From: Burkholderiales bacterium
GTDB taxonomy: Bacteria; Pseudomonadota; Gammaproteobacteria; Burkholderiales; Burkholderiaceae_C
Length of the DNA: 10,661 nucleotides
Reading direction: 5' to 3'
Assembly (NCBI GenBank): GCA_011390055.1
Contig: JAABTC010000040.1
Location: 1 to 10,661, forward strand
Positions 1-6,961 of the stretch are shown piece by piece (positions within the stretch are counted from its first letter, which is position 1; each line of letters opens with the position of its first letter). The notes below the pieces were generated by a model that was given only the letters and a program-made list of their open reading frames with translations, did no database searches and was not told where the DNA came from. A program made the position numbers and the translations under genes.

Positions 1-757
1 ACGGCAGCGCGGCCAGCAGGCGCGGATGCAGCCCGGCCGCCAGCGGAGTCAGGCGCGGCGCCTGCAGCAGGGCACGCTCGCGCTGCGCGGTCAACCGCGA
101 GATCTGCTGGGCCAGCAGTTCGTCGAATTTCAGGCGCTGCCAGGCCGGGTGGCTGCGGTCTTCCAGCGCCGCCAGGGCGGCGTCCGGGGGCGGCCGGTGC
201 AGACTGTGCAAAGCCTGCTGAAAGCTCGGCAGCCCAGCCGGCACGCAGCCCTCGGGCAACAGCTCGCGCAGGTCGGCGCGTTGCAGCGCCGCGGCGACGG
301 CTCTGCGCAGGTAGGCCTGCGGCAGTTGCGCCGTGGTCGGGTAGACGGGGGTCAGCGCGGCAGGCAGCGGCGCACCAGCTGCCTTGACCGTCGGGTGCAC
401 CATCTCGCGGCCGAGGAAGCCGCCGCGCAACTCGCCGCGCACGCGCACGCGGGTGCCGGGCGCGAGGGTCTTCTGCTGCGATGGGTAGAAGTTGAGGAAA
501 CGCAGCACCAGCTCCTGGCCTTCGTCGTCGGTCAGGTGGGCCACCAGCTGGCGCCGCGGCCGGAACTCGACGCGGCATTCGGCCACGGTGGCTTCGGTCT
601 GCAGCGTGTCGCCTTCGCGCGCGTCGGCCAGCCGCGTCAGCTGCGTCTCGTCTTCGTAGCGCAGCGGCAGGTGCAGCGCGAGGTCGATGTCGCGCGTCAG
701 CCCCAGCTTGGCCATCGCCCGCTGCGGGCCGGTCAGCGCAGGAGCGTGGTCGGGCAT
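1..757 (-). CDS. recG: ATP-dependent DNA helicase RecG, N-terminal part (cut by left edge)
   Basis: RecG is a double-stranded DNA translocase that reverses stalled replication forks and branch-migrates Holliday junctions. Reading the minus strand from the ATG at 757 gives 252 codons with no stop. Near residues 15-35 is a typical RecG entry segment (KLGLTRDIDLALHLPLRYED). Next come an OB-fold wedge region (about residues 45-140, with EGDTLQTEATVAECR, LVLRFLNFYPSQ and TRVRVRGELRGG) and the LTPVYPTTAQLPQAYLR segment. The helicase motor motifs would lie left of the window, so they cannot be seen. A second in-frame ATG at 766 would add three residues. Neither start has a clear ribosome binding site, so the exact start is open. 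The gene diverges from queA, as expected in Burkholderiales. The family call is strong even though the gene is partial. Confidence 0.93.
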   Translation of the reverse strand, partial: MPDHAPALTGPQRAMAKLGLTRDIDLALHLPLRYEDETQLTRLADAREGDTLQTEATVAECRVEFRPRRQLVAHLTDDEGQELVLRFLNFYPSQQKTLAPGTRVRVRGELRGGFLGREMVHPTVKAAGAPLPAALTPVYPTTAQLPQAYLRRAVAAALQRADLRELLPEGCVPAGLPSFQQALHSLHRPPPDAALAALEDRSHPAWQRLKFDELLAQQISRLTAQRERALLQAPRLTPLAAGLHPRLLAALP

Positions 758-912
758 GCAGAACATTGTCTTACGCCGACCTTTCGTGGTGCGTGCGGGC
801 CACCCATCGCGCTCGATGCCAGCGCCGCTGGCGCCGGCGATGGAACAATCAGCCCGCTGAGCCGCTCCCATCACCTTTGCCAGCCACCCCCGCCACCTCC
901 GCCCGCGCCGCC
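758..912. promoter_or_regulatory. Divergent intergenic region between recG and queA
   Basis: About 155 nt separate the two outward-facing starts, so promoters for both genes should lie here. This is inferred from layout only. I could not find a convincing sigma-70 -35/-10 pair. The closest -10-like string is AACAAT at 844-849 on the plus strand, but it has no good -35 partner. No operator palindrome or riboswitch-like fold was seen. Confidence 0.35.
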
Positions 913-1971
913 ATGCCGTACAGCGTTGCCGATTTCGACTTCGTCCTGCCGCCCGAGTTGGTGGCGCAAGAGCCTGCGGCCGAACGCAGCGCCGCCCGTC
1001 TGCTCGACGGCCGCGGCGCGGTGCCCGTCGACCGGGTGTTCCACCAACTGCCGGGCCTGCTGGCGCCGGGCGACCTGCTGGTGTTCAACGACACCCGGGT
1101 GATCAAGGCGCGCCTGTACGGCCGCAAGGCCAGCGGCGGCGTGGTCGAGGCACTGGTCGAACGCGTGCTGCCGGGGCCCGATTCGCAGGTGCTGGCACAC
1201 GTGCGGGCCAGCAAGTCGCCACCGGTCGGCAGCCTGATCCGCTTTGCCGACGCGTTCGATGCCGAGGTGCTGGGCCGCGGCGGGCCCGACGCGTCGTTGT
1301 TCCGCTTGCGCCTGGACGGCGACCCGATGGCCCTGCTCGAAGCGCACGGACATGTACCCCTGCCGCCCTACATCCACCGCGATGGGGAGGGGCGCGACGA
1401 AAGCCACGACGCGCGTCGCTACCAGACGGTGTTCGCCGCCCGACCGGGGGCCATCGCGGCACCCACCGCAGCGTTGCACTTCGACGAAGCGCTGCTCGCT
1501 GCGCTGCAGGTGCGCGGCGTGCAGACCGCGCGCGTCACGCTGCACGTGGGCGCCGGCACCTTCCAGCCGGTGCGCGGCGAGCGGCTGGACGAACACCGCA
1601 TGCACAGCGAGCGCTACGAGGTGGACGCTTCGACGGTGGCCGCGGTGCAGGCCGCCAAGGCCCGGGGCGGTCGGGTGTGGGCGGTGGGCACCACCAGCGT
1701 GCGGGCGCTCGAATCGGCCGCGCGCGAGACGGGCAGGCTGCAGCCGTCGGAGGGCGAAACCGACATTTTCATCACGCCGGGCTTCGAGTTTCGCGTCGTC
1801 GATGTGCTCATCACCAATTTCCATCTGCCGCGCAGCACGCTGATGATGCTGGTCTCGGCCTTCGCCGGCCATGCGCAAGTGATGGCGCTGTACCGGCACG
1901 CCGTGGAAGCGCGCTACCGCTTCTTCAGTTACGGCGATGCGATGCTGCTGGAGCGCGCGGCAATGCCGTAA
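913..1971 (+). CDS. queA: S-adenosylmethionine:tRNA ribosyltransferase-isomerase QueA
   Basis: QueA transfers and isomerises the ribosyl part of S-adenosylmethionine onto 7-aminomethyl-7-deazaguanine at tRNA position 34. The product is epoxyqueuosine, the penultimate step to queuosine, made in the cytosol. The 352-residue product matches the family's usual 340-356. Family signatures seen in order are VADFDFVLPPELVAQEP (5-21), FNDTRVIKARLYG (58-70), HVPLPPYIHR (147-156), YQTVFAARPGAIAAPTAALHF (170-190), VGTTSVRALES (258-268), TDIFITPGF (283-291) and NFHLPRSTLMML (302-313). Residue 187 is Ala where many homologues have Gly. The ATG at 913 fits the family N-terminus. The frame stays open further upstream, but the added residues look non-coding. 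No strong Shine-Dalgarno is visible. tgt follows 69 nt downstream on the same strand, so co-transcription is likely. Confidence 0.97.
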   Translation: MPYSVADFDFVLPPELVAQEPAAERSAARLLDGRGAVPVDRVFHQLPGLLAPGDLLVFNDTRVIKARLYGRKASGGVVEALVERVLPGPDSQVLAHVRASKSPPVGSLIRFADAFDAEVLGRGGPDASLFRLRLDGDPMALLEAHGHVPLPPYIHRDGEGRDESHDARRYQTVFAARPGAIAAPTAALHFDEALLAALQVRGVQTARVTLHVGAGTFQPVRGERLDEHRMHSERYEVDASTVAAVQAAKARGGRVWAVGTTSVRALESAARETGRLQPSEGETDIFITPGFEFRVVDVLITNFHLPRSTLMMLVSAFAGHAQVMALYRHAVEARYRFFSYGDAMLLERAAMP

Positions 1972-2013
1972 CCGTTCGGCCTAAGTCTGACAAGGCACAG
2001 GATCCGATCGGCC

Positions 2014-2029
2014 TGTCGCCACGGCGACA
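2014..2029 (+). promoter_or_regulatory. Small perfect inverted repeat just upstream of tgt
   Basis: TGTCGCC and GGCGACA form an exact inverted repeat separated by AC, ending 11 nt before the tgt ATG. As RNA it would fold as a 6-bp GC-rich stem with a CACG tetraloop across the region where a ribosome binding site would sit. It could affect tgt translation or mark a processing site between queA and tgt. It has no T-tract and is therefore not a classic terminator. It could also be chance in GC-rich DNA. Confidence 0.3.
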
Positions 2030-2040
2030 ATCGCGCCGCC

Positions 2041-3171
2041 ATGTTGACCTTCGATCTGCTCACCACCGAAGGCCGCGCCCGCCGCGGCCGCCTGCGACTC
2101 AACCATGGGGTGGTCGAGACACCGGTGTTCATGCCGGTGGGCACCTACGGCACGGTCAAGGGCGTGTTGCCGCGTTCGCTGGAAGAGATGGGCGCGCAGA
2201 TCATCCTGGGCAACACCTTCCACCTGTGGCTGCGCCCGGGCATGGGCGTCATCGGCAAGTTCGGCGGCCTGCACCGGTTCGAGGGCTGGTCCCGGCCGAT
2301 GCTGACCGACAGCGGCGGCTTCCAGGTCTGGTCGTTGGGTGAAATGCGCAAGATCAGCGAGGAAGGCGTGCGCTTCGCATCGCCGGTGAACGGCGACAAG
2401 CTGTTCCTGACGCCCGAAGTCTCGATGCAGATCCAGACGGTCTTGAACAGCGACATCGTGATGCAGTTCGACGAATGCACGCCCTACGAGACGAAGGGCA
2501 CGCTGACCAGCGAGGCCGATGCGCGCGCATCGATGGAACTCAGCCTGCGCTGGGCCGCGCGTTGCAAGACCGAATTCGCCCGGCTCGAGAACCCGAACGC
2601 ACTGTTCGGCATCGTGCAGGGCGGCATGTACACGAACCTGCGCGAAGCTTCGCTCGAAGCGCTCGTCGCCATGGATTTTCCGGGCTACGCCGTCGGCGGC
2701 GTCAGCGTGGGTGAACCCAAGGACGAGATGCTGCGCATCCTGGCACACACCCCGCACCGGCTGCCGGCGGACAAGCCGCGCTACCTGATGGGCGTGGGCA
2801 CGCCGGAAGACCTGGTGCAGGGCGTGGCCGACGGCGTGGACCTGTTCGACTGCGTGATGCCCACACGCAATGCGCGCAACGGCCACCTCTTCACCCGCTT
2901 CGGCGATCTGCGCTTGCGCAACGCCCGATTTCGCGACGACGAACGCCCGCTCGACCCCACCTGCTCTTGCCACTGCTGCGCAAGTTTCAGCCGCGCCTAC
3001 CTGCACCACCTCGACCGCTGCGGCGAAATGCTCGGCCCGATGCTGGCAACGGTGCACAACCTGCACTACTACGTCAACCTGATGCGCGAAGTGCGCGAGG
3101 CGCTCGACGAAGGCCGCTTCGAGGCCTGGCGCGCGCAGTTCGCCGTCGACCGGGCACGCGGGATCGATTGA
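2041..3171 (+). CDS. tgt: Queuine/preQ1 tRNA-guanine transglycosylase
   Basis: Tgt exchanges guanine-34 in the anticodon of tRNA-Asp, -Asn, -His and -Tyr for preQ1, the step before QueA acts. The 376-residue protein is family length (E. coli 375). All key sites are visible: Asp90 in MLTDSGGFQVWSL (base recognition and acid/base), the FGIVQGG loop, the VGGVSVGEPKDEM segment, and the nucleophile Asp270 in DLFDCVMPTRNARNG. The zinc site is Cys308, Cys310, Cys313 and His339 (CSCHCC...VHN), each shifted by six from E. coli numbering. Cys312 is an extra cysteine beside a zinc ligand. The start at 2041 matches the family N-terminus (LTFDLLTTEGRARRG). It is preceded by queA, and the two are probably one transcript. 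yajC-secD-secF, which often follows tgt in proteobacteria, does not follow here. Confidence 0.98.
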   Translation: MLTFDLLTTEGRARRGRLRLNHGVVETPVFMPVGTYGTVKGVLPRSLEEMGAQIILGNTFHLWLRPGMGVIGKFGGLHRFEGWSRPMLTDSGGFQVWSLGEMRKISEEGVRFASPVNGDKLFLTPEVSMQIQTVLNSDIVMQFDECTPYETKGTLTSEADARASMELSLRWAARCKTEFARLENPNALFGIVQGGMYTNLREASLEALVAMDFPGYAVGGVSVGEPKDEMLRILAHTPHRLPADKPRYLMGVGTPEDLVQGVADGVDLFDCVMPTRNARNGHLFTRFGDLRLRNARFRDDERPLDPTCSCHCCASFSRAYLHHLDRCGEMLGPMLATVHNLHYYVNLMREVREALDEGRFEAWRAQFAVDRARGID

Positions 3172-3492
3172 TGGGCGGGCTGGCGTGGTCGGGCGAGGAG
3201 GGCCTGCCCTTCACCCGACGCACCAAAGTGGATGCGGCGTATCGATGCGCCCACGTCGTGCTCGAGTTCGGCCCTCGCGTTCAGGCCAGGGTCGCGCTCA
3301 ACTCGGGCAAGCGAGCGACGGCCGGCTTCATGGCCTGTCGGTAGCGCTGCATCACGAGCCAACGACCATCATGAGCAGCTTTCATTCGGACCATTGGCCG
3401 GCAGCCCCCGAGCCGTCCGCTGCAGGAGCACGCGGCCAGGTTGATCGCGCGCTGCGGAGCCGTTCGGCTTCTTGAACCACTACAGTACCGCG
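3172..3492. other. Gap of about 320 nt after tgt with no convincing gene
   Basis: No recognisable protein, tRNA or terminator was found here. A 57-codon reading frame starts at 3171, overlapping the tgt stop as TGATG, and ends at 3344. Its protein (MGGLAWSGEEGLPFTRR...) resembles nothing I know. A second short frame from the ATG at 3371 to 3475 is likewise unrecognised. Neither has a visible ribosome binding site. The segment around 3378-3406 (TTTCATTCGGACCATTGG) reminds me of intergenic repeats in related genomes, but this cannot be tested here. A promoter for the following four-gene run may lie here, though none is obvious. Confidence 0.5.
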
Positions 3493-3957
3493 ATGGACGA
3501 CATCGCCAGCCTGCGCCGCATCCTGCGGTCCTCGCGCAACATCGCGATGGTCGGCCTGTCGGACCAATGGTACCGGCCGAGCCACTTCGTCGCCAAGTAC
3601 CTGCAGCAGCATGGCTACCGCATCTTCCCGGTCAATCCGCGGCTGGCGGGCACCACGCTGCTCGGCGAGCCGGTGGTGGCCAGCGTGCTCGACCTGCCGC
3701 ACCCGGTGGACATGGTCGACGTGTTCCGCCGCAGCGCCGACGTGCTGCCGATCGCCGAGCAGGCGATCCAGATCGGCGCGCGCGTGCTGTGGCAGCAGAT
3801 CGGCGTCGTCAACCGCGAGGCAGATGCCCTCGTGCGCGCTGCGGGCCTGGACTCGGTGATGGATCGGTGCGTGAAGATCGAGCATGGACGCATCTTCGGC
3901 GGCTTGAACTGGGTCGGCGTGAACACCGGCGTGATCTCGGCGAAGCGCCCCGTCTGA
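3493..3957 (+). CDS. CoA-binding domain protein (YccU type)
   Basis: This is a small Rossmann-fold protein of the CoA-binding family (the domain shared with succinyl-CoA synthetase alpha), with no established biochemical role. The 154-residue product shows the nucleotide-binding turn NIAMVGLSDQWYRPSHFVAKYL (about 16-37), then GYRIFPVNP (41-49), PVDMVDVFRRSADVLPIAEQ (71-90), GARVLWQQIGVVN and the C-terminal MDRCVKIEH. A tail after the IEH motif (FGGLNWVGVNTGVISAKRP) makes it slightly longer than E. coli YccU. ATG 3493 was chosen because the family begins about 15 residues before the VGLS turn. A TTG at 3472 is a possible alternative with a weak GGAG ahead of it. Its stop lies 11 nt before metY, implying translation from one message and perhaps a CoA-ester-sensing role in sulfur amino acid synthesis (inference). 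Confidence 0.88.
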   Translation: MDDIASLRRILRSSRNIAMVGLSDQWYRPSHFVAKYLQQHGYRIFPVNPRLAGTTLLGEPVVASVLDLPHPVDMVDVFRRSADVLPIAEQAIQIGARVLWQQIGVVNREADALVRAAGLDSVMDRCVKIEHGRIFGGLNWVGVNTGVISAKRPV

Positions 3958-3968
3958 GCACGACGACG

Positions 3969-5252
3969 ATGGCCGACCGCAAATTCCTTCCCGAGACGCT
4001 CGCCATCCACGCCGGCCAGATTCCCGACGTGGCCACCGGCGCGCGCGCCCTGCCGATCTACCAGACGACGAGCTTCGTCTTCGACTCGGCCGACCACGCC
4101 GCCAGCTTGTTCAATCTGCAGACCTTCGGCAACGTCTACTCGCGCCTGTCCAACCCGACGGTGGCCGCGTTCGAGGAGCGCGTCGCCGCGCTCGAGGGCG
4201 GGCGCGCCGCCGTGGCGTGCGCCAGCGGCATGGCCGCCGAGGCCACCGCGCTGATGACCATCCTGCAGGCGGGAGACCACGTGGTGGCGGCCGGCGCGCT
4301 GTACGGCGGCACAGTGACCATGCTGGCGGTGAACCTGAAGAAGTTCGGCGTCGAGTCCACCTTCGTCGACGCGACCGATCCGGCGGCCTTCGCTGCCGCC
4401 ATGCGACCGAACACCCGTGCCGTGTTTGCCGAGTCGCTCGGAAACCCGAGCCTCGTGGTGCTCGACATCGCGGCCGTGGCCGACGTGGCGCACGCGCACG
4501 GCGTGCCGCTGGTGATCGACAACACGGTGCCCAGCCCCTTCCTGTGCAACCCGCTCGCGCTCGGCGCGGACATCGTCGTGCACTCCGCCACCAAGTACCT
4601 CGGCGGCCACGGCACCACGTTGGCCGGCGTGGTCGTCGAGCGCGGCGACTTCCCCTGGGGCAACGGCAAGTTCCCGGGCATGACCGAACCGTCGCCGGGT
4701 TATCACGGCGTTATCTTCCACGAGACCTTCGGCGACTTCGCCTTCACGATGCGCTGCCGCATGGAAACCCAGCGCGTCTACGGCGCGGCGCTGTCGCCGA
4801 TGTCGGCGTGGCAGATCCTGCAAGGCGTCGAGACGCTGCCGCTTCGGATGGAGCGGCATTGCAGCAACGCGCTGGCGGTGGCCCGGTACTTCAAGAACGA
4901 TCCGCGCGTGGCGTGGGTCAACTATCCGGGGCTGGAAGACCACCCGCAGCACGCGCTGATGAAGCGGCAGATGCGAGGAGCCTCGGGCCTGCTGGCCTTC
5001 GGCGTTGCGGGCGGCATGGACGCGGGGATCCGCTTCATCGAGGCCGCGCAGTTCATGAGCCATCTCGTCAACATCGGCGACACCCGCACGCTGATCAGCC
5101 ACCCCGCCAGCACCACGCACCGCCAGCTCGACGAAGCCCAGCAGCGCGCCGCCGGCGTGCTGCCCGACATGGTGCGCATCTCGGTCGGGCTCGAGCACAT
5201 CGACGACATCCTGTGGGATATCGACCAGGCGCTGGCCCAGGCGAGCGCATAG
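3969..5252 (+). CDS. metY: O-acetylhomoserine sulfhydrylase (aminocarboxypropyltransferase), PLP-dependent
   Basis: This cytosolic PLP enzyme joins O-acetylhomoserine with sulfide to give homocysteine. Many members also accept methanethiol to give methionine directly. The 427-residue protein has the Cys/Met metabolism PLP family layout: LPIYQTTSFVF, YSRLSNPTVAAFEERVAALEGG, ASGMAAEATAL, LYGGT, the PLP-contacting Asp184 in VIDNTVPSP, and the Schiff-base Lys209 in HSATKYLGGHGTT. The long insert with FPWGNGKFPGMTEPSPGYHG and the ALSPMSAWQILQGVETLPLRMERH segment are typical of MetY rather than MetZ or cystathionine synthases/lyases. The start at 3969 fits the family N-terminus (LPETLAIHAGQ). The frame is open upstream only because of GC bias. 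It sits 11 nt after the CoA-binding gene and 43 nt before the acyl-CoA synthetase. No SAM riboswitch or MetJ/MetR-like site was recognised. Confidence 0.95.
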   Translation: MADRKFLPETLAIHAGQIPDVATGARALPIYQTTSFVFDSADHAASLFNLQTFGNVYSRLSNPTVAAFEERVAALEGGRAAVACASGMAAEATALMTILQAGDHVVAAGALYGGTVTMLAVNLKKFGVESTFVDATDPAAFAAAMRPNTRAVFAESLGNPSLVVLDIAAVADVAHAHGVPLVIDNTVPSPFLCNPLALGADIVVHSATKYLGGHGTTLAGVVVERGDFPWGNGKFPGMTEPSPGYHGVIFHETFGDFAFTMRCRMETQRVYGAALSPMSAWQILQGVETLPLRMERHCSNALAVARYFKNDPRVAWVNYPGLEDHPQHALMKRQMRGASGLLAFGVAGGMDAGIRFIEAAQFMSHLVNIGDTRTLISHPASTTHRQLDEAQQRAAGVLPDMVRISVGLEHIDDILWDIDQALAQASA

Positions 5253-5295
5253 CGACCGGCCCTGCGCGGCCACCGACATCACCAAGGATCGGCTC

Positions 5296-6942
5296 ATGAG
5301 CATCTACGACGACCATCTGCAAGCCAACGCGGCCAACTTCGTGCCGCTGACCCCGGTCAGCTTCGTCGAGCGCAGCGCCGAGGTCTTCGGCGACCTGCCA
5401 GCGGTGGTGCACGGCGCGCGCCGGTACACGTGGGCGCAGACGCGCGAGCGCAGTGCAAGGCTCGCCGCGGCGTTGCGCTCGCTGGGCGTCGGCCGCCAGC
5501 ACACCGTCACCCAGATGCTCACCAACACGCCCGAGATGATCGAGGCGCACTACGCCGTGCCGGCGCTCAACGCCGTGCTCAACACGCTGAACACGCGGCT
5601 CGACGCACCGCTGCTGGCCTGGCAGATGAACCATTGCGAGACCGCGGTGCTGATCACCGACCGCGAGTTCTCGCCGGTGATCGCCGAGGCGCTGCGCCTG
5701 ATGAAGGCCGAGCATGGCCGCGTGCCGGTGGTGATTGACGTCTGCGACAGCGAGTACACCGGCGCCGGCGAACGCGTCGGCACGCACGAGTACGAGGCCC
5801 TGCTCGCGGCGCACGAGCCGTTGCGGCGGCTCGAGGCCCCGGCCAGCGAGTGGGATGCGATCGCCGTGAGCTACACCAGCGGCACCACGGGCAACCCCAA
5901 GGGCGTGGTGACGCACCATCGCGGCGCCTACCTCAACGCGGTGTGCAACGCGGCCACCTGGACCATGCCGCACTTTCCCAAGTACCTGTGGACGCTGCCG
6001 CTGTTCCACTGCAACGGCTGGTGCTTCCCGTGGACGGTGGCGATGCTCGGCGGCACCCACGTATGCCTTCGCAAGGTCGAGGCCAAGGCCATGCTCGACG
6101 CGATGCGCGAGCATGGCGTCGACCACTACTGCGCGGCGCCGATCGTGCATAACCTGCTGATCAACGCGCCGGCCGAGTGGCGCACCGGCATCACGCAGCA
6201 GGTGCGCGGCCTGGTCGCCGGGGCCGCACCGCCGGCGGCGATGATCGAAGGCATGGCGAAGATCGGCTTCGACATCACCCACGTCTACGGCCTGACCGAG
6301 GTCTACGGCCCGGCGGCGGTGGCGGTCAAGCGTGAACGCTGGGCCGACCTGAGCCTGTCGGAACAAGCGCGGCTGAACAGCCGCCAGGGCGTGCGCTACG
6401 TCCTGCAGGAAGGCATGACGGTGCTCGACCCGCAAACCATGGCCGAGGTGCCGGCCGACGGCCAGGCAATGGGCGAGATCATGTTTCGCGGCAACATCGT
6501 CATGAAGGGCTACCTCAAGAACCCCGAAGCGACCGCACTGGCCTTTGCCGGCGGCTGGTTCCACACCGGCGACCTGGCCGTGATGGAGGCCGACCGCTAC
6601 GTGAAGATCAAGGACCGCAGCAAGGACATCATCATCAGCGGGGGCGAGAACATCAGCTCGCTCGAGGTCGAGGACGCGCTCTACCGCCATCCGGCAGTGA
6701 TGGCCTGCGCGGTGGTGGCCCGGCCCGATCCGAAGTGGGGCGAGACGCCGCTGGCCTATGTCGAGATCAAGCCCGGTGCGACGGTCACGGCCGAGGAACT
6801 GGTCGCGCATTGCAGGCAACTGTTGGCAGGCTACAAGGTGCCGCGTGCGATCCGCTTCGAGGAGATTCCGAAGACCTCGACCGGCAAGATCCAGAAGTTC
6901 CAGTTGCGCGAGCGCGCGAAGAGCGCGAGCGCGATCGAATAG
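5296..6942 (+). CDS. AMP-forming acyl-CoA synthetase (medium/long-chain or DmdB-like)
   Basis: This ANL-superfamily ligase activates a carboxylic acid to its acyl-AMP and then acyl-CoA. The 548-residue product shows the AMP/ATP loop YTSGTTGNPKG (193-203), the substrate-pocket segment LPLFHCNGWCFPW with His238 and Trp242, the A5 motif VYGLTE (330-335), HTGDLAV, the hinge KDRSKDIIISGGENIS, and the catalytic Lys531 in KTSTGKIQKF. The start (MSIYDDHLQANAANFVPLTP) is characteristic of the subgroup containing 3-methylmercaptopropionyl-CoA ligases (DmdB) and medium-chain acid:CoA ligases. The His/Trp spacing of four matches that remembered for DmdB, but it is common across the subgroup, so the substrate is not settled. 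AAGGA at 5284-5288, 7 nt before the ATG, supports the start. The crotonase gene follows 19 nt later and probably acts on the product or a related thioester. Confidence 0.93.
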   Translation: MSIYDDHLQANAANFVPLTPVSFVERSAEVFGDLPAVVHGARRYTWAQTRERSARLAAALRSLGVGRQHTVTQMLTNTPEMIEAHYAVPALNAVLNTLNTRLDAPLLAWQMNHCETAVLITDREFSPVIAEALRLMKAEHGRVPVVIDVCDSEYTGAGERVGTHEYEALLAAHEPLRRLEAPASEWDAIAVSYTSGTTGNPKGVVTHHRGAYLNAVCNAATWTMPHFPKYLWTLPLFHCNGWCFPWTVAMLGGTHVCLRKVEAKAMLDAMREHGVDHYCAAPIVHNLLINAPAEWRTGITQQVRGLVAGAAPPAAMIEGMAKIGFDITHVYGLTEVYGPAAVAVKRERWADLSLSEQARLNSRQGVRYVLQEGMTVLDPQTMAEVPADGQAMGEIMFRGNIVMKGYLKNPEATALAFAGGWFHTGDLAVMEADRYVKIKDRSKDIIISGGENISSLEVEDALYRHPAVMACAVVARPDPKWGETPLAYVEIKPGATVTAEELVAHCRQLLAGYKVPRAIRFEEIPKTSTGKIQKFQLRERAKSASAIE

Positions 6943-6961
6943 CCCGCACAAGGAGACCGAG

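Noticed and set aside
26..1102. A 358-codon plus-strand frame over recG and the start of queA
   Set aside because: The minus strand carries unmistakable RecG sequence here, and the plus frame is Gln/Arg-rich and crosses into queA out of frame.
1972..2040. preQ1 riboswitch in the queA-tgt spacer
   Set aside because: The spacer is only 69 nt, GC-rich, and lacks the A-rich tail and pseudoknot pattern of preQ1 aptamers. These enzymes also act on tRNA rather than make preQ1.
3615..5303. A 562-codon open frame on the minus strand, antisense to the CoA-binding gene and metY
   Set aside because: It is a mirror of GC-biased codons in clear plus-strand genes. Its product is Arg/His/Ala-rich low-information sequence with no family motif.
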